From NCBI RefSeq assembly GCF_002479495.1, contig NZ_DLNQ01000008.1, forward strand, positions 1-36,644: a stretch of 36,644 bases of DNA, written 5' to 3'. Shown here piece after piece: positions 8,392 to 17,166 of the stretch. The stretch is from Brevundimonas sp. UBA7506. Lineage in GTDB: Bacteria; Pseudomonadota; Alphaproteobacteria; Caulobacterales; Caulobacteraceae. Each line of letters starts with the position of its first letter. Positions within the stretch are counted from its first letter, which is position 1. The position numbers and the translations under genes were made by a program. The notes below the pieces were generated by a model. The model did no database searches and was not told the DNA's origin. It saw only the letters and a list, made by a program, of their open reading frames with translations.

Positions 8392-11300
8392 ATGCCGGTC
8401 ATGTTCAGCCTCGCGACCCTGGCCCTCGTGGCCGCCTACATGGCGACCCTTTTCGCGGTCGCCTGGTGGTACGAGCGGCCGTCGATCAAGACGCGCGGCG
8501 GGGCGCTGGGGCCGTCGCTCTACGCCCTGTCGCTGGCCATCTACTGCACGTCGTGGACCTATTACGGGGCGGTGGGGACGGCGGCGCGGTCGGCCTGGGA
8601 ATACCTGCCCATCTATATCGGCCCGGCGCTGGGGGTGACGGTCCTGTTTCCGCTGTGGAAGCGGATCGCGGCGGCGGCCCGGCGCGAGAACGTCGGCTCG
8701 ATGGCCGACTTCATCTCCTCGCGCTACGGAAAGAGCCCGGCGCTCGGCGCGGCGGTCGCCGCTGTCGCCATCCTGGGGTCCCTGCCCTACATCGCCCTGC
8801 AGCTGAAATCCCTGTCCATGGCGGGCGAGATGCTGACCGAGGGGACGCCGGTCGCCGGCTCCGAGAGCCTGACGGTGCTGGTCATGGCCGGGGTGCTGGC
8901 CGGGTTCGCCATCCTGTTCGGCGCGCGCCGGCCTGACCTGACCGAGCATAACCGCGGCCTGATCCAGGCCATCGGCATCGAGTCCATCGTCAAGCTGACG
9001 GCCCTGCTGGCCGTGGCCTTCTTCGCCCTGATGCTGCTGGCGCGCGCCCCAGCCTCTGCGGACGTGACCGCCAGCCTCGGCGATCTGGCGCGCTGGCCCG
9101 ATCTGGACGGGCGCTTCTGGGCCATCACCCTGGTGGCGACGCTCGCCATCTTCTGCCTGCCGCGACAGTTCCACGTCGCCTTTGTCGAGGGCGGCGATCC
9201 GGCCCAGATGCGGCGCGCGCGCTGGATCTTTCCCGTCTATCTGCTGCTGACCAGTCTGGCGGTCCTGCCCCTGGTGGCGGCGGGCGGCCTGTTCGCGCCC
9301 GAGGTCAATCCCGACCTGCTGGTGCTGGCCCTGCCACTGAACTCCGGCCAGTCGGCCCTGACGGCCATCGTCTTCGTCGGCGGCTTCTCGGCGGCGACCG
9401 CCATGGTCATCGTCGAGGCCGTGGCCCTGTCGGCCATGGTGTCCAACAATCTGGTCCTGCCGCTATTGGCCGCCGAGCGGCGGCGCCGGGGCGAGCGCGC
9501 CGGCGACATGGCGCGCGCCATCCTGAACATCCGCCGCGTGGCCATCGTGGCCCTGCTGCTGATGGCCTGGGTCTATTATCAGGCCATGGACCAGTCCAGC
9601 GGCCTGGCGGCCATGGGGCTGGTCTCCTTCGCCGCCCTGGCCCAACTGGCCCCGGCCCTGTTCGGCGCCGTGCTGTGGCGCGGCGGGCGTTCGCGCGGGG
9701 CGCTGGCGGGACTGGCGGTCGGGATGACCGTCTGGCTGATCATGCTGGCGGCGCCGCAGCTGGCGCCCGGATTCGGCCTGAACGTTCCGGCCATGCTGGG
9801 GCTGGCCGACCCGTTCGCGGCGGGCGTCTTCCTCAGTCTGGCGCTGAACCTCGGGGTCTTCGTCGCCGTCTCCAGGCTGGGGACGCCGCGCCTGATCGAC
9901 CGGGTTCAGGCCCGCGCCTTCGTCGACCGGCTGGGGCCGGACTGGATGGAGGGGCGCGGCGCCTCCGCCGGGGCCTCGGTCGGCGACCTCAAGGCCCTGG
10001 TCGCCCGCTTCATCGGCGACGAACGGGCCGAGCGCGCCTTCGCCGCCTGGTCGCGAGAGACCGACCAGAAGCTGCGCGACGCCGACCCGGCCGAGGCCGG
10101 TCTGGCCCGCGCCGCCGAGCGAATGCTGGCGGGGGCCGTCGGCGCCGCCTCGGCCCGGCGCGTCATCGCCGCCGCCCTGGCCGCCGGGGGCCGCGCCCCC
10201 GAGGACGTGGTGCGGATGCTGGACGAGGCCTCGCAGGCGGTCCAGTTCAACCGCGACCTGCTGCAGACCACGCTGGACAACATCGATCAGGGCGTCAGCG
10301 TGGTGGACGAGGACCTGCGCCTGACTGCCTGGAACCGGCGCTATGTCGAGATGTTCGACCTGCCCGCCGGCTTCGTCCACGTCGGCCTGCCCATCGCCGC
10401 CGTCTATCGCCTCAACGCCGAGCGGGGCGAGACCGACCCCGGCGACATCGAGACCCGGATCGAACGGCGGCTGGAGGCCCTGTCGCGTCGCATTCCCCAC
10501 GATCATGAGCGCGAGCAGCCGGACGGCCGCATCCTGCGTTCCTCCGGCGCCCCCATCCCCGGCGGGGGCTACGCCACGAGCTACACCGACATCACCGCCC
10601 TGCGCCGCGCCGCCCGCGATCTGGAGGAGGCCAACGAGCGGCTAGAGGCCCGCGTCGCCGACCGCACCGAACGGCTCGAAGAAGCCCGCCGTCTGGCCGA
10701 GGACGCCACCGCCTCCAAGACCCGCTTCCTCGCCGCCGCCAGTCACGACCTGCTGCAGCCCCTGCACGCCGCGCGCCTGTTCATCGCCGCCCTGAAGGAG
10801 GAACCGGCGCTGGCCGCCGGGTCCGCCGGGCGTGGGTTGGCGACCAACGCCGACCGGTCCATCGACAGCGCCCACCGCCTGCTGACCGCCTTGCTGAACC
10901 TGTCCAAGCTGGAGGCGGGCGGGGTCCAGCCCGCCGTGGCTCCCCTCTCGCTGGACGCCCTGTTCGCCGAGTTGCGCCGCGAGTTCGCCCCCATGGCCCG
11001 CGCCAAGGGCCTGCGGCTGGCGGTCATGCCGTCCGGCCTGTGGGTCGCCTCGGACCACGATCTGCTGCGCTCCATGCTGCAGAACCTGACCGCCAACGCC
11101 ATCCGCTACACCGACCGGGGCCGGGTTCTGGTCGGCGCCCGGCGCGACGGCGACACGGTGCAGATGCTGGTCTGCGACACCGGGCGCGGCATTCCCGACG
11201 CCGACCGTGAAAACGTCTTCGGCGAGTTCGTGCGTCTGCCCGGCGCCCCGGTGGACGAGCCGGGCGCGGGTCTCGGTTTGGCCATCGTGCAGAAGCTGTC

Positions 11301-11775
11301 GGACCTGCTGCGCCATCCGCTGTCGATGGCGTCCCGCGTCGGGCGCGGCACCACCTTCCGCGTCAGCGCTCCGCGCGCCGCCGCCCAGGTCGAGATCGCT
11401 CCCCTCGCCGAGGGCGACGCGCGCCTGCCGCTGGCGGGGCTGCGGGTGCTGTGCGTGGACAACGAGCCGGCCATCCTCGACGCCCTGACCGCCCTGCTGA
11501 GCCGCTGGGGCGCCCAGACGACGACGGCGCGCACCGTGGCCGACGGCATCGCAGCGGCAGGGCCGTTCGACGCGGCCCTGGTGGATCTGCATCTGGGCGA
11601 CGGGGCGGACGGGCTGACGGTGGTGGACGCCCTGCGGGCGCGGGGCCTGCGCCGCATCGGCCTGGTCACCGCCGACACCCGCGAGGGCCTGAAGGAGACC
11701 GCGACTGCGGCCGGCGCGACCCTGCTGCCCAAGCCGGTCAAGCCGGCGGCGCTGAAGGCGTTTCTGTCGCGCTGA
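8392..11775 (+). CDS. CrbS/MxtR-type hybrid sensor kinase: SSS transporter-STAC-PAS-HisKA-HATPase-REC
   Basis: Very large (about 1127 residues) membrane sensor. Residues 1 to about 500 are a sodium/solute symporter (PutP-like SLC5) module of about 12-13 helices (opening FSLATLALVAAYMATLFAVA). A STAC-like linker follows at about 525-600, then a PAS domain at about 620-735 (LDNIDQGVSVVDEDLRLTAW) and a coiled coil at about 736-775. The phospho-acceptor is H785 (AAASHDLLQPLHAARLF). The ATPase domain has an N box near 897, G1 DTGRGIPD and G2 GAGLGLAIV. A C-terminal receiver carries D1065 (ALVDLHLGDG). This is the architecture of CrbS/MxtR, which in Vibrio and Pseudomonas controls acetate use through a LuxR-type partner. 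A LuxR-type regulator and acs lie just downstream. The start is uncertain between ATG 8392 and ATG 8401; neither has a clear ribosome site. Whether the SSS part transports anything is unknown. Confidence 0.93.
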   Translation: MPVMFSLATLALVAAYMATLFAVAWWYERPSIKTRGGALGPSLYALSLAIYCTSWTYYGAVGTAARSAWEYLPIYIGPALGVTVLFPLWKRIAAAARRENVGSMADFISSRYGKSPALGAAVAAVAILGSLPYIALQLKSLSMAGEMLTEGTPVAGSESLTVLVMAGVLAGFAILFGARRPDLTEHNRGLIQAIGIESIVKLTALLAVAFFALMLLARAPASADVTASLGDLARWPDLDGRFWAITLVATLAIFCLPRQFHVAFVEGGDPAQMRRARWIFPVYLLLTSLAVLPLVAAGGLFAPEVNPDLLVLALPLNSGQSALTAIVFVGGFSAATAMVIVEAVALSAMVSNNLVLPLLAAERRRRGERAGDMARAILNIRRVAIVALLLMAWVYYQAMDQSSGLAAMGLVSFAALAQLAPALFGAVLWRGGRSRGALAGLAVGMTVWLIMLAAPQLAPGFGLNVPAMLGLADPFAAGVFLSLALNLGVFVAVSRLGTPRLIDRVQARAFVDRLGPDWMEGRGASAGASVGDLKALVARFIGDERAERAFAAWSRETDQKLRDADPAEAGLARAAERMLAGAVGAASARRVIAAALAAGGRAPEDVVRMLDEASQAVQFNRDLLQTTLDNIDQGVSVVDEDLRLTAWNRRYVEMFDLPAGFVHVGLPIAAVYRLNAERGETDPGDIETRIERRLEALSRRIPHDHEREQPDGRILRSSGAPIPGGGYATSYTDITALRRAARDLEEANERLEARVADRTERLEEARRLAEDATASKTRFLAAASHDLLQPLHAARLFIAALKEEPALAAGSAGRGLATNADRSIDSAHRLLTALLNLSKLEAGGVQPAVAPLSLDALFAELRREFAPMARAKGLRLAVMPSGLWVASDHDLLRSMLQNLTANAIRYTDRGRVLVGARRDGDTVQMLVCDTGRGIPDADRENVFGEFVRLPGAPVDEPGAGLGLAIVQKLSDLLRHPLSMASRVGRGTTFRVSAPRAAAQVEIAPLAEGDARLPLAGLRVLCVDNEPAILDALTALLSRWGAQTTTARTVADGIAAAGPFDAALVDLHLGDGADGLTVVDALRARGLRRIGLVTADTREGLKETATAAGATLLPKPVKPAALKAFLSR

Positions 11776-11779
11776 TCTT

Positions 11780-11948
11780 CCTTCTCCCCTTTGTGGGAGA
11801 AGGTGGGCGCCGGAGGCGCTCGGATGAGGGGTGTCGGCGCGACATTTCGAATGTCTGACGGACCCGCGACGACAACCTTCAGATGAGGCGCTCACACCCC
11901 TCATCCGTCAGGCTTCGCCTGCCACCTTCTCCCTCAAGGGGAGAAGGG
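11780..11948. repeat. Long inverted repeat between convergent kinase and regulator genes
   Basis: Two arms of about 55 bp in inverted orientation (about 11780-11835 and 11891-11948) around a core of about 55 bp. Both outer ends form their own hairpin (left CTTCTCCC/GGGAGAAG, right CTTCTCCC/GGGGAGAAG) followed by AGGTGG. The inner ends share GGATGAGGGGTGT and its complement. It fills the whole space between the two convergent genes, so it probably acts as a two-way terminator. It resembles the dispersed intergenic repeats common in Caulobacterales. Confidence 0.8.
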
Positions 11949-11950
11949 AA

Positions 11951-12565
11951 TTACAGATCGATCGACTGGGCCAGGATCACCGCCTGGGTGCGGTTGTGGA
12001 CGCCCAGCTTGCGGAAGACGCTGGTCAGGTGGGCCTTGATGGTGGCCTCGGTGACGCCGAGGTCGAAGGCGATCTGCTTGTTCAGGCGCCCGGCTCGCAG
12101 CCCCTCGAGAATGCGCAGTTGCGACGGCGTCAGGCTGGCGATGCGGGCTTCCAGATCGCCCTCCCCGGCCCCGGGCTCGCCGACGTCAGGGGCCCAGCTG
12201 TCGCCCGAAAGGATGGCGGCGATGGCCTCGACCATGACCGGCAGGGCGGCGGATTTCGGGATGAAGCCGGCGGCGCCCAACGTCAGGGCGCGGCGCACGG
12301 TCGGCGGCTCCTCGCTGGCCGAGACCACGGCCACCGGCACGGCGGGGTGGTCGGCGCGGATGCGGGTCAGGCCCGCCATGCCCTCGCTGTCCGACAGTTT
12401 CAGGTCCAGCAGCAGCAGGTCGGTCGCGGCTTCGGCCAGCGTCGCCTGAACCTCGGCCAGACTGGCGCATTCCGCAATCACGGCGCCGGGCGCGGCCTTT
12501 TCAACGGCCGATCTCAACGCCGCCCGAAACAGAGGGTGGTCGTCGGCGACGACGATGCGATCCAT
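11951..12565 (-). CDS. CrbR/ErdR-like LuxR-family response regulator
   Basis: Response regulator of 204 residues. The receiver domain has acidic D8-D9, phospho-acceptor D54 (LLLLDLKLSDSEG), VVSASEE, and K in FIPKSAAL. The FIPKS version of the KP motif is typical of the CrbR/ErdR/AgmR type. The LuxR helix-turn-helix lies at about 140-200 (LTPSQLRILEGLRAGRLNKQ, recognition helix TEATIKAHLTSVFRKL). The ATG at 12565 is preceded by GGAAGGA 6 bases upstream; longer in-frame versions lack support. It converges on the CrbS-like kinase and diverges from the porin-acs genes. The family pattern, in which CrbS phosphorylates CrbR and CrbR activates acs, makes it the likely activator of the neighbouring genes. 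Pairing with the kinase is inferred from architecture and position. Confidence 0.9.
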   Translation of the reverse strand: MDRIVVADDHPLFRAALRSAVEKAAPGAVIAECASLAEVQATLAEAATDLLLLDLKLSDSEGMAGLTRIRADHPAVPVAVVSASEEPPTVRRALTLGAAGFIPKSAALPVMVEAIAAILSGDSWAPDVGEPGAGEGDLEARIASLTPSQLRILEGLRAGRLNKQIAFDLGVTEATIKAHLTSVFRKLGVHNRTQAVILAQSIDL

Positions 12566-12633
12566 GAAAATCCTTCCCGCGCGCGGTTCTTTTTCGGGTC
12601 GAGGCCGCGCTGTGACGACACCATGCCGCGCCT

Positions 12634-12657
12634 CGACTTTGGTCGAAACTAGACCAA
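12634..12657. promoter_or_regulatory. Candidate CrbR-type operator between regulator and porin-acs genes
   Basis: A perfect dyad TTGGTC-N7-GACCAA occupies 12639-12657, and the 14-bp word CGACTTTGGTCGAA at 12634-12647 is repeated, in the opposite orientation, upstream of the MHS transporter (6511-6524). The site lies 81 bp before the porin start and 69 bp before the regulator start, a suitable place for control in both directions. Its binding protein is inferred, not shown. Confidence 0.55.
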
Positions 12658-12737
12658 TGGCTAATGGCCGCAAACCGCCCTCGCGCGGAATGCTGCCGTC
12701 TCGAGGTTCGCATCAGATGAACCCGGGAGGACATGAC

Positions 12738-14093
12738 ATGGGAAGATTCCGTCTGCTCGGCGGCGCGGCTGCGGCTGCGCTCCTGTTCGCGCCCGGCGCC
12801 GTCTGGGCCCAGGACGCCAATGCGGCCCTCGAGGCGCGCATCGCCCAGCTCGAAGCCGAGCTGAACAGTCTGAAATCCGAGGTCGCCGCCGCGCGCGCGC
12901 AGCAGACGACCCAGTCGCAGGCGATGGCGCAGGACATCATCCGTCTGGAGGCCCGCCCCGCCGCCACCCCGGCCTCGACCCCTGCTCAGCGCGAAGAAGG
13001 CTTCCGCATCGGCGACCACACCGTGAAGTTCGGCGGCTTCGTCAAGGTCGACGCCATGGCGTCCCGCTATTCCGGCGGCGATCCGGCCAACGGCGACCTG
13101 CTGCGCGACTACCACCTGCCCGGCTCCATCCCGGTCGGCGGCGCCGACGAAGATACGGCGATGGACTTCAACGCCCGCCAGACCCGCTTCTGGCTGACCA
13201 CCGACGGTCTGGTCGGCGGCCACAAGGTCGGCACCCGGCTTGAGATGGACTTCCAGAGCCTGCCCGGAACCGGCGACCAACGCATCACCAGCGCCTCGAC
13301 CCCCGCCCTGCGCCGCGCCTTCGTCACCATCGACAACTGGCTGATCGGTCAGGAGTGGACCAACTTCCAGAACACCGCCGTCCTGCCGGAATCGGCCGAC
13401 TTCGTCGGCGCCGCCGAGGGCTCGGTCTTCGCCCGCCAGGTCCAGGTCCGTTACACGCGCGGTCCCTTCTCGATCGCGGTCGAGAACCCCGAAACCACCG
13501 TCACCCCCTTCGGCGGCGGCGCGCGGATCATCGCCGACGACAACAGCCTGCCCGACCTGACGGCGCGCTACGCCATCAGCCGCCCCTGGGGCGACCTGCA
13601 GTTCGCGGGCCTGCTGCGTCAGCTGAAGTATGAGAACCCGGCCAGCGCCGTCGACGACACGGCCACCGGCTGGGGTCTGTCGGCCTCGGCCAAGGTCAAG
13701 GTCGGCGCCCAGGACGACCTGCGCTTCATGCTGTCGGGCGGCGAGGGCGTGGGCCGCTATCTGGGGCTCAACTTCTCCAACGACGCCGTGCTGGACGCCT
13801 CGGGCCAGTTGGACGCCATCGGCGTGGTCGCCGGCTTCGCCGCCTATCGCCACGTCTGGTCGCCGGGCTGGCGCTCCAGCCTGATCTGGTCGGCGCAGAA
13901 GGTGGACAACGACGTCCTGCTGACCGGGACCGGCGCCAACCGCTCGGCCCAGAGCATCCACGCCAACCTGATCTGGTCGCCGGTCACGGCGTTTGATGTC
14001 GGGGCCGAACTGATGTTCGCTGACCGCAAGCTGGAGTCGGGACTGGACGGCGACATGACCCGTCTGATCCTGTTCGCCAAATACGGCTTCTAA
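12738..14093 (+). CDS. DcaP-like trimeric outer-membrane porin
   Basis: Outer-membrane protein of 451 residues. A signal peptide (RLLGGAAAAALLFAPGAVWA, cut about residue 24/25) is followed by a coiled coil at about 30-65 (ARIAQLEAELNSLKSEVAAA). Coiled coils in this position hold DcaP-family trimers together. The rest is a beta-barrel with DcaP-like wording (VKFGGFVKVDAMASRYSGGD, FNARQTRFWLTT, DNWLIGQEWTNF) and ends in the aromatic KYGF expected of a barrel. DcaP family porins import small anionic compounds such as dicarboxylates. I chose the ATG at 12738 because GGGAGG lies 7 bases upstream. It runs into acs with only 24 bp between, so the two are probably co-transcribed; this suggests an outer-membrane route for acetate or related acids. 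Confidence 0.9.
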   Translation: MGRFRLLGGAAAAALLFAPGAVWAQDANAALEARIAQLEAELNSLKSEVAAARAQQTTQSQAMAQDIIRLEARPAATPASTPAQREEGFRIGDHTVKFGGFVKVDAMASRYSGGDPANGDLLRDYHLPGSIPVGGADEDTAMDFNARQTRFWLTTDGLVGGHKVGTRLEMDFQSLPGTGDQRITSASTPALRRAFVTIDNWLIGQEWTNFQNTAVLPESADFVGAAEGSVFARQVQVRYTRGPFSIAVENPETTVTPFGGGARIIADDNSLPDLTARYAISRPWGDLQFAGLLRQLKYENPASAVDDTATGWGLSASAKVKVGAQDDLRFMLSGGEGVGRYLGLNFSNDAVLDASGQLDAIGVVAGFAAYRHVWSPGWRSSLIWSAQKVDNDVLLTGTGANRSAQSIHANLIWSPVTAFDVGAELMFADRKLESGLDGDMTRLILFAKYGF

Positions 14094-14117
14094 AACAAGA
14101 AACTGGGAGGAAAGCGC

Positions 14118-16055
14118 GTGTCTGATCCGGAAATCTATCCCGTCCCCGCCGACCTGGCCGCCCGCGCCCACATGGACCGCGACGCCTATGACGCGGCCCG
14201 GATCGCGGCGCGCGAAACGCCCGAGGCCTACTGGGGCGAACAGGCCAAGCGCCTCGACTGGATGACCTTCCCGTCAAAGATCAAGGACGTGTCGTTCAAC
14301 AAGGCCGACTTCCGCATCCGCTGGTTCGAGGACGGGGTGCTGAACGTCTCGGCCAACTGCATCGACCGCCACCTGCCGCACCGTGAAAACGACACGGCCA
14401 TCATCTGGGAAGGCGACGAGCCGACCGACAGCGAGCACGTCACCTACGGCCAGCTGCACGAGCGCGTCTGCCGCATGGCCAATGTGCTCAAGGCCAACGG
14501 CGTCCGGAAGGGCGACCGCGTCACCATCTACCTGCCCATGATCCCCGAGGCGGCCTACGCCATGTTGGCCTGCGCCCGTATCGGCGCGGTCCACTCGGTC
14601 ATCTTCGGCGGCTTCTCGCCCGACAGCATCGCCGGGCGCATCGAGGACTGCGGCTCGACCTTCGTCATCACCGCCGACGAGGGCTGCCGTGGCGGCAAGA
14701 AGGTCCCGCTGAAGGCCAATGTCGACAAGGCGCTGGAGAAGGTCTCGGGCGTCGACGGCGTCCTGCTGATCCGCCACACGGGCGCGGACGTGGGCTTCAT
14801 CGAGGGCCGCGACCGGGATTACGAGACCGAGGCCGCCAAGGTCACGGCCCACTGCCATCCCGAGCCGATGCAGGCGGAGGACCCGCTGTTCATCCTCTAC
14901 ACCTCGGGCTCGACCGGCAAACCCAAGGGGGTGCTGCACACCACCGGCGGCTATCTGTTCTGGGCCAGCTACACCCACGAACTGGTCTTCGACTACCGCC
15001 CCGGCGAGGTCTTCTGGTGCACCGCCGACGTGGGCTGGGTGACCGGCCACTCCTATGGCGTCTATGGCCCCCTGGCCAATGGGGCGACCACCCTGCTGTT
15101 CGAGGGCGTGCCCAACTATCCGAGCGTGAGCCGTTTCTGGGAGGTCATCGACAAGCACAAGGTCGAGATCTTCTACACCGCCCCCACCGCCCTGCGCTCG
15201 CTGATGCGCGAAGGCGACGCCCCGGTGAAGGCGACCAGCCGCAAGAGCTTGCGCCTGCTGGGCAGCGTCGGCGAGCCGATCAACCCCGAGGCCTGGCGCT
15301 GGTATCACGAGGTGGTCGGCGACGGCCGCCTGCCCATCGTCGACACCTGGTGGCAGACCGAAACCGGCGGGGTGCTGGTTTCGCCCCTGCCCGGCGCCAC
15401 CGACCTCAAGCCCGGCTCGGCCACCAAGCCCCTGCCCGGCGTCGAGCTGCAGATCGTCGACGCGGAAGGCGTCGTGCTGGAGGGCGCGACCGAGGGCAAC
15501 CTCTGCATCACTGACAGCTGGCCGGGCCAGATGCGCACGGTCTATGGCGACCACCAGCGCTTCTTCGACACCTATTTCTCGACCTATCCGGGCAAGTACT
15601 TCACCGGCGACGGCTGCCGCCGCGACGCCGACGGCTACTACTGGATCACCGGCCGGGTCGATGACGTCATCAATGTCTCGGGCCACCGCATGGGCACGGC
15701 CGAGGTCGAGAGCGCCCTGGTCCTGCACGACATCGTGGCCGAGGCGGCGGTCGTCGGCTTCCCCCACGACATCAAGGGTCAGGGCATCTACGCCTATGTG
15801 ACCCTGGTGCGCGGCGTGGAGGCCACCGAGGCCCTGCGCAAGGAACTGGTCGCCCACGTCCGCACCGAGATCGGCCCCATCGCCGCCCCCGACGTGATCC
15901 AGTGGGCGCCGGGCCTGCCCAAGACCCGATCCGGCAAGATCATGCGGCGCATCCTGCGCAAGATCGCCGAGAACGAACTGGGCGCCCTGGGCGATGTCTC
16001 CACCCTGGCCGACCCTTCGGTCGTCGACGATCTGGTGAAGAACCGGGCCGCCTGA
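14118..16055 (+). CDS. acs: Acetyl-CoA synthetase (AMP-forming)
   Basis: Converts acetate, ATP and CoA to acetyl-CoA, AMP and pyrophosphate in the cytoplasm; the high-affinity acetate activation route. Its 645 residues match the normal length of about 650. Signatures include the adenylate-forming P-loop ([20 protein letters not shown]), acetate-pocket wording ([20 protein letters not shown]), [10 protein letters not shown], and the C-terminal [13 protein letters not shown] and K607 in [10 protein letters not shown]. That lysine corresponds to the one acetylated by Pat-type enzymes in Salmonella, so reversible acetylation is possible. The start is GTG, with GGAGG 7 bases upstream. It follows the DcaP-like porin closely and ends at a GAAA-loop hairpin. 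Control by the CrbS/CrbR-like pair is the natural inference. Confidence 0.97.
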   Translation: MSDPEIYPVPADLAARAHMDRDAYDAARIAARETPEAYWGEQAKRLDWMTFPSKIKDVSFNKADFRIRWFEDGVLNVSANCIDRHLPHRENDTAIIWEGDEPTDSEHVTYGQLHERVCRMANVLKANGVRKGDRVTIYLPMIPEAAYAMLACARIGAVHSVIFGGFSPDSIAGRIEDCGSTFVITADEGCRGGKKVPLKANVDKALEKVSGVDGVLLIRHTGADVGFIEGRDRDYETEAAKVTAHCHPEPMQAEDPLFILYTSGSTGKPKGVLHTTGGYLFWASYTHELVFDYRPGEVFWCTADVGWVTGHSYGVYGPLANGATTLLFEGVPNYPSVSRFWEVIDKHKVEIFYTAPTALRSLMREGDAPVKATSRKSLRLLGSVGEPINPEAWRWYHEVVGDGRLPIVDTWWQTETGGVLVSPLPGATDLKPGSATKPLPGVELQIVDAEGVVLEGATEGNLCITDSWPGQMRTVYGDHQRFFDTYFSTYPGKYFTGDGCRRDADGYYWITGRVDDVINVSGHRMGTAEVESALVLHDIVAEAAVVGFPHDIKGQGIYAYVTLVRGVEATEALRKELVAHVRTEIGPIAAPDVIQWAPGLPKTRSGKIMRRILRKIAENELGALGDVSTLADPSVVDDLVKNRAA

Positions 16056-16083
16056 CGACCTTCCCCCGCTCTCCCCGGAGCAA

Positions 16084-16118
16084 GCGGCCGGCGTTCCGAA
16101 AGGGGCGTCGGCCGTTTC
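16084..16118 (+). terminator. Likely terminator after acs
   Basis: A 14-bp stem with several G-T pairs (GCGGCCGGCGTTCC against GGGGCGTCGGCCGT) closed by a GAAA tetraloop and followed by only TTTC. The stable loop favours a real hairpin, but the short T run makes termination strength uncertain. Confidence 0.55.
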
Positions 16119-16179
16119 GTCATTTGAGCCTGGGCTGCGGCGGCGCTAGACAACCGGCGACAGCGAACAGGAGCAGACC

Positions 16180-16929
16180 ATGAGCGGAACCGTCCTCATC
16201 ACCGGCGCCACGGCGGGCATCGGACAGGCGGCGGCGCGCCGCTTCGCCTCGGCGGGCTGGAAGATCATCGCCACCGGCCGCCGCGCCGAGCGTCTGAATG
16301 ATCTGGTCGCCGAACTGGGCGCGGACGTGGTCCATCCCCTCGTCTTCGACATCCGCGACGAGGCCGCCATCGACGCGGCCCTGGACGCCCTGCCCGAGGG
16401 CTTTGGCGACATCGACGTCCTGATCAACAACGCCGGGCTGGCGCTGGGGACCGCCGCCGCCCAGGACGCCGATCTGGATCAGTGGCGTCAGATGATCGAC
16501 ACCAACATCACCGGTCTGGTCACCATCACGCGGCGCCTGCTGCCGCGCCTGATCGCGCGCAAGGGCGCCATCCTGAACATCAGCTCGGTGGCCGCGACCT
16601 ATCCCTACAAGGGCGGCAACGCCTATGGCGGCACCAAGGCCTTCGTGCGCCAGTTCTCGCTGGGCCTGCGCTCGGACCTGCACGGCACCGGGGTGCGCGT
16701 CACCTCCATCGAGCCCGGCATGACCGAGACCGAGTTCACCCTGGTCCGCACCAGCGGCGATCAAGCGGCGTCGGACGCCCTCTACGGCGGCGCCCAGCCC
16801 ATGACCGGCGAAGACATCGCCGAGACCCTGTTCTGGGTCGCGACCCTGCCGCCGCACCTGAACATCAACGCCCTGGAGCTGATGCCGGTCAGCCAGTCCT
16901 TCGCCGGCTTCCAGGTGGCGCGGGGCTGA
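16180..16929 (+). CDS. Short-chain dehydrogenase/reductase, YdfG-like
   Basis: Classical SDR of 249 residues. The cofactor loop TGATAGIG lies at 8-15, and ATGRRAERL after beta-strand 2 suggests NADP preference. NNAG follows, and the catalytic set is S136, Y149 and K153 (NISSVAATYPYKGGNAYGGT, then K). The C-terminal wording (SIEPGMTETEFTLVR, NINALELMPVSQSFAGF) is close to E. coli YdfG, the NADP-dependent 3-hydroxy acid (serine, L-allo-threonine, 3-hydroxypropionate) dehydrogenase. AGGAG precedes the ATG. It lies 124 bp after acs, beyond the likely terminator, so it is probably separate. The substrate is not certain. Confidence 0.9.
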   Translation: MSGTVLITGATAGIGQAAARRFASAGWKIIATGRRAERLNDLVAELGADVVHPLVFDIRDEAAIDAALDALPEGFGDIDVLINNAGLALGTAAAQDADLDQWRQMIDTNITGLVTITRRLLPRLIARKGAILNISSVAATYPYKGGNAYGGTKAFVRQFSLGLRSDLHGTGVRVTSIEPGMTETEFTLVRTSGDQAASDALYGGAQPMTGEDIAETLFWVATLPPHLNINALELMPVSQSFAGFQVARG

Positions 16930-16936
16930 CGCCCTT

Positions 16937-17112
16937 GATCCTCCCCCGTCTACGGGGGAGGGGGACCGCCGCAGGCGGTGGAGGGGGCGGATGCAACCGC
17001 CCCGTTCGACAAGTGCCCCACGCCGTGCGGCCGACCTTCAACGGCAACATCCGCCCTCGCCCCCTCCACCATGCTGCGCATGGTCCCCCTCCCCCGCTGC
17101 GCAGGGGAGGAT
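16937..17112. repeat. Long imperfect inverted repeat, CTCCCCC family
   Basis: Outer ends GATCCTCCCC and GGGGAGGATC face each other. Inside them the same order occurs on both sides: a C-run/G-run hairpin, GGGGGACC, a small variable hairpin, then GGTGGAGGGGGCG and GCGGATG-like sequence. Arms are about 16937-16998 and 17042-17112, with a core of about 45 bp. It fills most of the gap between the SDR and CYTH-CHAD genes and can fold into several strong hairpins. It is not a gene. Confidence 0.8.
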
Positions 17113-17166
17113 CGCCCACGAGCTTCGCCGCTTCCGAGATGGCGGCGAGAAGCCTAAACTACCCCC

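Noticed and set aside
6418..9174. A very long open frame on the minus strand (about 900 codons)
   Set aside because: It lies opposite the MHS transporter and hybrid kinase. Its translation is rich in Gly, Gln, His, Asp and Arg without domain or signal, typical of an antisense frame in high-GC DNA.
12501..14171. A minus-strand open frame of about 550 codons opposite the porin
   Set aside because: The plus strand has a signal peptide, coiled coil and barrel with a good ribosome site; the minus frame is a shadow that also crosses into the regulator gene.
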